A stretch of 64,000 nucleotides of DNA from positions 46,131-110,130 of the forward strand of contig JAUXRX010000035.1 of assembly GCA_030681645.1 (NCBI GenBank), given 5' to 3'. Below, one piece after another: positions 51,141 through 58,592 of this stretch. The position numbers were made by a program, and so were the translations under genes. The stretch is from Archangium sp. (GTDB lineage Bacteria; Myxococcota; Myxococcia; Myxococcales; Myxococcaceae). The notes under the pieces were generated by a model. That model worked only from the letters and a program-made list of their open reading frames with translations. It searched no databases and had not been told where the DNA came from. Position 1 is the stretch's first letter. Each line of letters starts with the position of its first letter.

Positions 51141-53078
51141 ATGTCCAGAGCGCTCGTCCTGCTGCTGCTCTGCTCGGCGTGCGCGTCTTCCTCAAGCTGG
51201 GCGCCCCTCGAGCCGAGCACCCTTCGCGCCCGGAAGCCCGACGAGGCGAAGCGGGTCTACCTGCTCGACGAGCAGGAAGTGCGCTTCAGCGCAGACCCGA
51301 AGACGGGGAGCGCCGTGGCCGACGTCACCGAGCACGTGCGCGTGCAGGGGCTCGTCGGTGATGCGCTGCAGCACACGGTGAGCGTCGAGTTCGATCACAC
51401 CTTCTATGGTCGCCCGGAGCTGCGCGGCCGGGTGGTGTTCCCTGACGGCACCGAGAAGGAGCTCGACCGCAAGAAGCTCTGGGACGCGCCTGCCTGGAGC
51501 TCGGCGCTGCTCTACACGGACACCCGCTCGCTGCGCCTGCCGGTGCCGATCGTGCCGCGCGACGGCGTGCTCGAGTACGAGACGAAGCAGCGCATGGTCG
51601 ACTTGAAGCCGTTGCAGTTTCACCACGTGCTCGGCGGCGACGACCCGGTTCGGCTGAGCCGCTTCTCCGTGGTCGCCCCGCGCGGCTGGGAGATCGAGTG
51701 GAAGTGGCTGTCGCTCGGCCAGGCGCCGCCGGTGGAGCCCACCATCACCGACGAAGGCGAGCTGCGCCGCTGGGTGTGGGAGCAGAAGGACCTCCCCGGC
51801 CGCGCGCGGGAGCTCCACGGGGTCGCGCCCTGGTTCGAGGCGCCCCGGGTGGTGCTGCGGCTCAAGCGCTGGGTGGAGAAGGGCCAGCCCGAAGAGGCCT
51901 TCGCCACGCCGAAGGAGCTCTCGGCCTGGCTGTGGGAGAAGACCCACGCGCTCTCCGCCCCGGACGAGGCGATGCGCGCCACGGTGAGCAAGGTGCTCGC
52001 CGGCGCCGGCGATGATCCACGGGAGAGGACGCGCCGCCTCTACGACTACGCCTGCGCCCGCATTCAGTATTGCTACATCCACCTCGGCTACGGGGGCTGG
52101 TTCCCCAACCCGGCCACCGCGGTGGAGCGGAACAGCTATGGCGACTGCAAGGACAAGGCGAACTACCTGAAGGGCCTGCTCGAGGCGGCGCAGATTCCGA
52201 GCCGGCTCACCATGATCTACAGCCACGACGGCTACCCGCGCGCGTATGGGCTGCCGAGCCTCGCCGCGAACTTCAACCACCAGATCCTCACCGTCGATCT
52301 TCCCTCGGGCCCCCTGCTGGTCGACCCCACCGCGCGCACGGTGGCCTTCGGAGACCTGCCGGTCGGCGATCGCGAGGCCACCGTGCTGGCGGTGCAGCAG
52401 GGCGGCGCCGAGCTCGAGACCGCGCCCGCCACGGTTCCCGCCGAGCACCGGGAGGTCCAGCGCTTCGCGCTCTCGCTGGCCCTCGACGGCTCGCTGAAGG
52501 GCACGTTCGCCCTCGAGACGACCGGAGCGGTGGCCAGCGCGCTGCGCAGCCGGCTGATCAGCTCGGTGCCCAGCAAGCGCCGCGAGGCGATCTCAGGCTG
52601 GCTCGACGTGTCGGGCGTGAAGGTCGAAGAGCTGGGGTCCATCACCGGCCTCGAGCTGGTGCCCGCGCTGAACGTGCTCGGCAGCGTCACCACCCGCCGC
52701 GTGACCGTGGGTGACGGGCAGGTGCGCCTGCTGCCGCTCTCGTCGTTCGCGCCCAACTGGCTGCCGGCGGCGATCCACCACCCGCGGCGCGGCCCGATGG
52801 TGCTGGGGCGCTACCACCACCAGACCAGCGGTGAGCTGCGGATCGTGCTGCCCGGCTCGATGTCGGTGAAGACGCTGCCCGCCCGCTTCGAGAGGAGCTC
52901 GCGGTGGCTCGACTACCAGCTCGTCTTCAGCGACGAGGGGGGCACCCTGGTGGCGCGCCGCGAGCTGACGCTCAAGCAGCGCCTCGTGCCGGCGGCAGAA
53001 CACGCCGACCTGATGAACCTCCTCGAGCAGATTCACCTGGCCGAGAACGCCCCGGTGCTGCTCTCGGTGGCGCCATGA
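51141..53078 (+). CDS. DUF3857-transglutaminase lipoprotein (catalytically intact)
   Basis: A 645-residue protein from ATG 51141; MSRALVLLLLCSAC is the lipoprotein signal. An N-terminal DUF3857 domain (VADVTEHVRVQGLVGD; TEKELDRKKLWDAP) leads to a transglutaminase-like domain with Cys in NSYGDCKDKANYLKGLLEAAQIPS, His in ANFNHQILTVDLP and Asp in LLVDPTAR, a complete triad. A C-terminal beta domain follows. This architecture occurs in secreted proteins of Bacteroidetes and myxobacteria; the substrate is unknown. Its stop overlaps the next start as ATGA. Confidence 0.9.
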   Translation: MSRALVLLLLCSACASSSSWAPLEPSTLRARKPDEAKRVYLLDEQEVRFSADPKTGSAVADVTEHVRVQGLVGDALQHTVSVEFDHTFYGRPELRGRVVFPDGTEKELDRKKLWDAPAWSSALLYTDTRSLRLPVPIVPRDGVLEYETKQRMVDLKPLQFHHVLGGDDPVRLSRFSVVAPRGWEIEWKWLSLGQAPPVEPTITDEGELRRWVWEQKDLPGRARELHGVAPWFEAPRVVLRLKRWVEKGQPEEAFATPKELSAWLWEKTHALSAPDEAMRATVSKVLAGAGDDPRERTRRLYDYACARIQYCYIHLGYGGWFPNPATAVERNSYGDCKDKANYLKGLLEAAQIPSRLTMIYSHDGYPRAYGLPSLAANFNHQILTVDLPSGPLLVDPTARTVAFGDLPVGDREATVLAVQQGGAELETAPATVPAEHREVQRFALSLALDGSLKGTFALETTGAVASALRSRLISSVPSKRREAISGWLDVSGVKVEELGSITGLELVPALNVLGSVTTRRVTVGDGQVRLLPLSSFAPNWLPAAIHHPRRGPMVLGRYHHQTSGELRIVLPGSMSVKTLPARFERSSRWLDYQLVFSDEGGTLVARRELTLKQRLVPAAEHADLMNLLEQIHLAENAPVLLSVAP

Positions 53079-55033
53079 GGGCGGCGGCTGCGCTGTTGTC
53101 GCTGTGCGCGCTGGGCTGCGCGCAGGTGTCGCTCGACGCGGCCTTCGTCGCCGACGAGAAGCTGACCTGGGACGCGACGAAGTACCCGGACGACGCGGCG
53201 GTGGGCCTGTACGCCGAAGACGGCACGCTCATCGTCCACCGCACCTCTCACCCTTCCTACACGCAGCGGCTGGTGCACCGCGTCTTCGCCCTCCAGGCCG
53301 AGAGCGCCTACGACCTGGCCGAGCACCGCATTCCGCTCTTCGGAAAGAACAAGCTGACCGCGCTCAAGGCCCGCCACAAGAAGCCCGACGGCACCATCGT
53401 CGAGCTGAGGCCTCAGGAGGTGATCGCCGACGACGGGCTCCCCGGCGAGGAGAACGCGACCCACGCGCGGCTGTTTCGCCTGCCCAACGTCGAGAAGGGC
53501 AGCGTCATCGAGTGGGTCTACGTCATCGAGTACCCGTACATCGACACCGACAGCGAGAGCGAGGCGCTCGGCGAGTATCCGCTCAAGAGCTACGACGTGT
53601 GGATCGAAGCGTCGAAGGAGATCATCCTCGAAGGGCGCTTCTACAACATCCCGGTGACGACCCACGCCCGGGCCGGCCGGAGCGAGAAGTTCATGCGCAT
53701 CGGCGCAGCCATGAACGACGTGCCCGCGCGGCCGAAGCGCGAGCACTATGCCGCCGACTGGACCTTCACCCAGCCGCGCTGGGCCTACCGGATGCTGCGC
53801 TGGAACCTGGCTCGCCAGCTCACCCCGGTGCTCGAGTCGTGGAACGACGTCATCTGGCGGTGGGCGGTGAAGGGCTACTCGAGCCAGAAGGACGCGCTGT
53901 TCGAGGGGTTCGACGAGCGGGTCGACGTGGGCAGCTGCGCCGACGTGCCGTGCCGCGTGGCGCGGGTGCGCGACTTCGTGCATCAGCGCACCGCGTACAC
54001 CGCGCTGGGCAGCTTCAGCGGGGCGCGGAAGATGACCGAGGTGCTTCAGTCGAGGCAGGCCACCGCTTTCGAGCGTGGGTTGCTGATGCGGCGCTTTCTC
54101 GAAGAGGCCGGCCTCACCGCGAACCTGGCCACGTACGCCGCGCGCCACAGCGAGGCCTTCGACAAGACCTTCCCCACGCTCGAGCGATTCAACCGGTTGC
54201 TGGTGTACCTGCCCCGGCAGCGCGGGCTGGACGAGGGGCTCTGGCTCGACCCGTCGTGTGAGTCGTGCGCGGCAGGCGAGGTGAGCAGCGAGGCCTCGCG
54301 CGTCGAGGCCCTGGTGTTTCGCGCGAACATCATTCCCCTGATGGACCCGGTCATCGTCTCGGAGTTCCGGATCGTCACCGCGCCGGCCACGGAAGAGCCC
54401 GTGTGGCGCAGGACCGTCGACGCCACCCCGCAGGCCAACGGTGACCTGAGGCTCGAGGTGAAGGACGAGCGCACCGAGCGTTGGGCGTTCGAGCGCTGCG
54501 CGTACCTGCGCGAGACAGCGGAGCGGAAGCTGGCCGACGACGCGCGCCGCGATGCGCTGCAGATCGTCTCGAACGCGACGTTGCTCGGGCTCGCGCCCTT
54601 CACCTGCAGCGACCACGGCGCCGGCAGCCTCGAGCGGCGGACCCTCGAGCTGCCCAGGCACCTGGTCGTCGATGACGACCGCATGTACGTGCCCCTCAAG
54701 CTCCTGTACCCGGGGTTCGCCGAGGTGTTCGCCGAAGAGACCCGGCTGCAGCCCATCGCCTTCTCCGGCAGCGGGTGGAAGTCCGAGCACGTGCTTCGTT
54801 TCAAGGCGCCGCCCGGCTGGCGGTTCGTTCAGGGCCCGAAGACGAGCGCAGAGAAGGCGCCGAACCTGAGCGCGACGGTCGAGACGACGGCCACGGCCGA
54901 GGGCGCCGAGGTGAAGCTCACCGTGACCGCGACGCTGGGTTACCAGGAGGCCCGTGACTACGCGGCGTATCGGCGCGTGGGCGACTTCGTGCGCGGCGTG
55001 AGGCTGGGGTTGCTCGAGCTGCAGCGCAAGTAG
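53075..55033 (+). CDS. DUF3857 lipoprotein with inactive transglutaminase domain
   Basis: A 652-residue paralogue of the preceding protein (ATGA overlap at 53075-53078), with signal MRAAAALLSLCALGC. The DUF3857 part is well kept (EHRIPLFGKNKLTALKARHKKPDGTIVELRPQEVIADDG). In the transglutaminase part the nucleophile Cys position is Ala (RQATAFERGLLMRRFLEEAG) and the His position is Arg (FNRLLVYLP); only the Asp remains (LWLDPSC). It should therefore not catalyse and may bind substrate or partner with the active copy. Extra Cys pairs (CADVPC; CESCAAG) suggest disulfides. Confidence 0.87.
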   Translation: MRAAAALLSLCALGCAQVSLDAAFVADEKLTWDATKYPDDAAVGLYAEDGTLIVHRTSHPSYTQRLVHRVFALQAESAYDLAEHRIPLFGKNKLTALKARHKKPDGTIVELRPQEVIADDGLPGEENATHARLFRLPNVEKGSVIEWVYVIEYPYIDTDSESEALGEYPLKSYDVWIEASKEIILEGRFYNIPVTTHARAGRSEKFMRIGAAMNDVPARPKREHYAADWTFTQPRWAYRMLRWNLARQLTPVLESWNDVIWRWAVKGYSSQKDALFEGFDERVDVGSCADVPCRVARVRDFVHQRTAYTALGSFSGARKMTEVLQSRQATAFERGLLMRRFLEEAGLTANLATYAARHSEAFDKTFPTLERFNRLLVYLPRQRGLDEGLWLDPSCESCAAGEVSSEASRVEALVFRANIIPLMDPVIVSEFRIVTAPATEEPVWRRTVDATPQANGDLRLEVKDERTERWAFERCAYLRETAERKLADDARRDALQIVSNATLLGLAPFTCSDHGAGSLERRTLELPRHLVVDDDRMYVPLKLLYPGFAEVFAEETRLQPIAFSGSGWKSEHVLRFKAPPGWRFVQGPKTSAEKAPNLSATVETTATAEGAEVKLTVTATLGYQEARDYAAYRRVGDFVRGVRLGLLELQRK

Positions 55034-55079
55034 CGGTGCCCTCTCCCCCTCGGGGGCCACTGGTCCTAAGGTCGCCGCC

Positions 55080-56687
55080 ATGCGCGCGTGGGTGGTGATG
55101 GGAATGGTGGGGCTCGCCGGCTGCAGGCAGCCGGCGGACCGCTTCGAGGCGTCCGCGGACATTCGGTGCGAGGTCGGTGAACCGGTCTTGCCGAAGACCT
55201 TCCCGATCGCGCCGGACGACCAGGTCTTTCCGACCGCTGATGGGTTCGTGTTCGGCACGCATCGGTGGCGCTTCGCTGGCGACGGTCTGCTGCGGCGTGA
55301 AGGCCTGGCCGCGCCGCTCACGTCCGCCGCTTCCCTCGACGGTGTCACGGCCGTCGCTGACAGCGCACACGTCGAGCTCTGGGAAGGTGACCGACGGGTG
55401 CCCTGCGCGAGCGCGACGGGGCGCATCACCTCGGTGGGCATGACCCGGGACGACGTGCTCTGGGTCGAAGTCGCGAGCTCCAGCTCGACGCTCTTCCGCG
55501 CCGCGCGGACCGCCGGGGGCTGCGGGCCAGCCCAGGTCATGACGACGCAGCAGGCCCGCCTCTTCCGTCCGACGAGGCTCGGTGCCGAGTGGGTCGTCGC
55601 GGCCGGCGGTCAGCTCCTCGTCCTCAATGCCAATACACAGGGCGTCGTTCGACGCTGGCAGCTGCCTCGACACGAGCTGCTCGAGCTGTGCGGCGGGCCG
55701 GACGGGCTCCTGTTCGCCACCAACCTGGGGCTCTTTCGCCAGGGGCCCGACGGGACGCAGACCGAGCTCCAGCGTTTTCCAGAGCGGTATGGCGTCGCCT
55801 CTTGCGAAGGCGAGGCGATGACCGTCTCCTTCAGCTCGGCCAGCGGGGCCGTCTTCGAGCGCTACGCGACGTCGGGCGAGCTGCTCGAGCGCAGGGCGAG
55901 CGCGCGGGTGGGCGCCTCCGGTCTGGCTGGTGGCGGATGGAAGCAGGACACGTTCGTGGTCTTGAGTTGGGATGACCGCATCCTGGAGACCGCCGACCCC
56001 GCGCTCGTCGATCGGGTCTGGTCTCACGGCGCCACGGCGTCCGTCTCGATGGGTCCCGGCCCCCTCCTCCGCTGGCGGGAGGGCTCGTGGCAGAGGCCCG
56101 GTCCCGAGGAGACGTGGTTACACCTCGAGGCGGTCCCCGATGGTCGAAGAGGCGTGACGCTCCTCGGCTCACCCGGACCGTTCGAGCTCTGGGCGGGTGA
56201 GCAGCTGCTGCAGAAGCGGCACTGGCTTCATTTCGGCGAGGTCCCGTCGACGGTCCGTGGCTGGGTCGTCGACCCCTGCAGCGACCGCGCGCTCGTCGAG
56301 CTGGAGGTCACGGGACAGAGCACGCTCTTCGCCCGGACTGGCGACGACTGGCGCGAGGTCGCAGTGCCGCGCGGCGCCCTGCTCGCGGCGAGCCTCGAGG
56401 GCGACGACCTGGTCGTTCGCATGAACGTCGATCGACAGCTCAGGCAGCCGATCGCCGGCGGGGACTGGGTCGAGGAACCCGCTGCCGTCGTCCTGTCGGC
56501 AGCACCTTCGCGCATCCTGCCCCTCGACTCAGCCATCGCAGCGCAGACTCCGAGCGGGGTCGAAGTGCTTCGCCCGGGGTCGCAGCCTTCGTTCGTTCAC
56601 ACCGGCGCGCGACTGGTCGGCACTGCTGGCAGGTACGTGATCGTGGCGACCGGGCGCGGGCTCGCCACGTTCGACAGCTCGCCCTGA
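55080..56687 (+). CDS. Lipoprotein, probable beta-propeller
   Basis: A 535-residue protein of unknown function. MRAWVVMGMVGLAGC is the lipoprotein signal. The rest is made of short strands with recurring patterns such as DGFVFGTHRWRFAGDGLLRR, EWVVAAGGQLLVLNANTQGVVRRW and DGLLFATNLGLFRQGPDGTQTEL, spaced as propeller blades, but no named repeat was recognised. Five to six Cys are present. It is 46 bases after the DUF3857 pair, across a short CCCTCTCCCC stretch, and ends one base from a convergent gene. Confidence 0.75.
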   Translation: MRAWVVMGMVGLAGCRQPADRFEASADIRCEVGEPVLPKTFPIAPDDQVFPTADGFVFGTHRWRFAGDGLLRREGLAAPLTSAASLDGVTAVADSAHVELWEGDRRVPCASATGRITSVGMTRDDVLWVEVASSSSTLFRAARTAGGCGPAQVMTTQQARLFRPTRLGAEWVVAAGGQLLVLNANTQGVVRRWQLPRHELLELCGGPDGLLFATNLGLFRQGPDGTQTELQRFPERYGVASCEGEAMTVSFSSASGAVFERYATSGELLERRASARVGASGLAGGGWKQDTFVVLSWDDRILETADPALVDRVWSHGATASVSMGPGPLLRWREGSWQRPGPEETWLHLEAVPDGRRGVTLLGSPGPFELWAGEQLLQKRHWLHFGEVPSTVRGWVVDPCSDRALVELEVTGQSTLFARTGDDWREVAVPRGALLAASLEGDDLVVRMNVDRQLRQPIAGGDWVEEPAAVVLSAAPSRILPLDSAIAAQTPSGVEVLRPGSQPSFVHTGARLVGTAGRYVIVATGRGLATFDSSP

Positions 56688-56688
56688 A

Positions 56689-58434
56689 CTACTGCTGGAA
56701 GGTGTTGCCCAGCGCGTTGTCGGCGAACGTGTTGCCGCTGATGGTGCCGGTGTGACTGCCGCCCAGCCAGATGCCCCACGTCGCGCTGTGCTGCACGGTG
56801 CTGTTGGTGACCGACACCGCCACGCCGTGGCTGTCGGCCGAGGCGCGGATCATTCCCGCCCAGCCGAAGCGCGTGCCGCCCCCGCCGTACTCGATGGTGC
56901 AGTAGTCGATGGCGTTGGCCCCGTTGAGGGTGGTGTCGAAGTTGATCGCGTCCCACGAGCCGCGCGTCTTCTCCACGCCGGTGATGATGATGGGCTTGAG
57001 CGCCGTGCCCACCGCGTGGAAGCCGGCGGCGTCACCGCCCACGTCGATGGCCGACTGCGGCGCCATCTCGAGCACCACCCCGGGCTCCAGCGTCCACACC
57101 TTCTGCGGCGAGACGTTGCTGTCGATGACGTACGGCACGCCGAGGGCGTGCCAGGTGACGTTCTCCGATACCCACTGCGCGCGCACGGCGACCTTGTCGA
57201 CGTCGTTACCCGTGTAGGTCGAGTCGCTCCCGAGCTGGTGCGCCGCGTTCGAGTCGGCGTTCGCCGGGCCCTTCTCGTTCTGGGTGAGCACGTTGCCGGT
57301 GAACTGGGGCACGACGGCGCTGGCGGCCAGGTACAGCCCGAAGCCCTGGCTCTGCCGCAGCGTCACGTGATCGAACGACACCTGCACGCCGCTGCTGTCG
57401 GCGGTCAGCTTCACCGCGGCCGCGGTCTGATCAGACGAGGTGTTCCCCGCCCACTCCACGGTGACGTAGCGGAGCACGTTGCGGGTGTTGTTGGTGTTGT
57501 CGAAGAGAATGCCTTCCCACGCGCCGCGCGTCTGCGTCTCGCCGGTGAAGATGATGGGCTTGTCCGCCGTGCCCGCGGCGATGAGCGCGCCGACGTCCGA
57601 GGAGACGCTCAGCCTCGCCTCGGGCGCCCAGATGAGGCGCGCGCCGGGACGGATGGTGAGGTCCGCGGTCGAGATGCTGAGGTCCGTCGTGAGGTGGTAC
57701 GGCACGTCGAGCGCGTCCCAGGTGGCGGACGTGGCGATCCGGTTGGCGCGAACGAACAGCTCGTCGCGGTCGTTGCCCGAGAACGTCGAGCTCGAGTCGA
57801 GGCGGCCGATGGTCTCGCCGTCGAAGCTGCCGGGCCCGAGCGTGTTGCGGGTGAGCACGTTGCCGGTGAACTCCGGCAGCACGGCGCTCCCCGTGGCCCA
57901 CATGCCCCAGCCCGCGCTCTCGCGCATCGTGGTGTGAGAGAAACCCGCGCGCACGCCGCGGCTGTCGCCGGTGAGCTTGATGGCGGCCGAGTCGGCGTCA
58001 CCCGTGACGTTGCCCGCGTGCTCGACGATGACGTAGTCGAGGTGGCTCTCGACGCTGGTGCCGTCGAAGCGCAGGCCCTTCCAGTGACCGCGCATCGGCA
58101 GCGAGCCCGTGAAGAGGATCGGCTCATCCACCGTGCCGATGGCCTGGAGCGACTGCGCCGCGGAGAAGTTGAACGACACCCCTGCCGAGAACACCAGCTT
58201 CACCCCGGGGCGCATGGTGACCGTCACGCCCGTGCTGATGATGGGCGTGGTGAGCACGAGGTAGCAGCCCTTCTCGACCAGATAGTCGGCGGTGATTCGA
58301 TCGGGAAAAGTGACGCAGACGAGCGGGTCGTGGCCCGCGTCGACCCCTGCATCGGTGCCCGGTCCCCCGGGACAGCCCATGCCCACCATTGCGACCAACG
58401 CGACGAATCCCCAGCCAGCATGACGACGCTTCAC
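56689..58434 (-). CDS. Lipoprotein with three right-handed beta-helix modules
   Basis: A 581-residue protein. GTG 58434 lies behind AGAGGAGG and gives VKRRHAGWGFVALVAMVGMGC. Three homologous modules of about 175 residues follow, each with a strand ladder and the same phrases: PILFTGSLPMRGHWKGLRFD / PIIFTGETQTRGAWEGILFD / PIIITGVEKTRGSWDAINFD, and FTGNVLTRNTLGPG / FTGNVLTQNEKGPA / ISGNTFADNALGNT. These are parallel beta-helix rungs as in polysaccharide lyases and adhesins. No catalytic residues were recognised. Triplication within one gene is plain. Confidence 0.85.
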   Translation of the reverse strand: MKRRHAGWGFVALVAMVGMGCPGGPGTDAGVDAGHDPLVCVTFPDRITADYLVEKGCYLVLTTPIISTGVTVTMRPGVKLVFSAGVSFNFSAAQSLQAIGTVDEPILFTGSLPMRGHWKGLRFDGTSVESHLDYVIVEHAGNVTGDADSAAIKLTGDSRGVRAGFSHTTMRESAGWGMWATGSAVLPEFTGNVLTRNTLGPGSFDGETIGRLDSSSTFSGNDRDELFVRANRIATSATWDALDVPYHLTTDLSISTADLTIRPGARLIWAPEARLSVSSDVGALIAAGTADKPIIFTGETQTRGAWEGILFDNTNNTRNVLRYVTVEWAGNTSSDQTAAAVKLTADSSGVQVSFDHVTLRQSQGFGLYLAASAVVPQFTGNVLTQNEKGPANADSNAAHQLGSDSTYTGNDVDKVAVRAQWVSENVTWHALGVPYVIDSNVSPQKVWTLEPGVVLEMAPQSAIDVGGDAAGFHAVGTALKPIIITGVEKTRGSWDAINFDTTLNGANAIDYCTIEYGGGGTRFGWAGMIRASADSHGVAVSVTNSTVQHSATWGIWLGGSHTGTISGNTFADNALGNTFQQ

Positions 58435-58592
58435 GGTGACCTCCTCTTTCGGGAACACCCTCCCGTGCATTGGGGTTGCCAACGGGCTCAGGGCGAACGC
58501 CGCGGTGATCAGCCCGCACGCGTTGCGCGTGGGGCCGTGTGGGCGCAGGAGGCCGGGCGTGGGCTTGATGCGGGTCATGGTGCTACAAGGCG

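Noticed and set aside
53033..55540. 835-codon minus-strand frame
   Set aside because: It lies opposite the DUF3857 gene with clear homology on the plus strand; its composition is Arg/His/Leu-rich without any domain.
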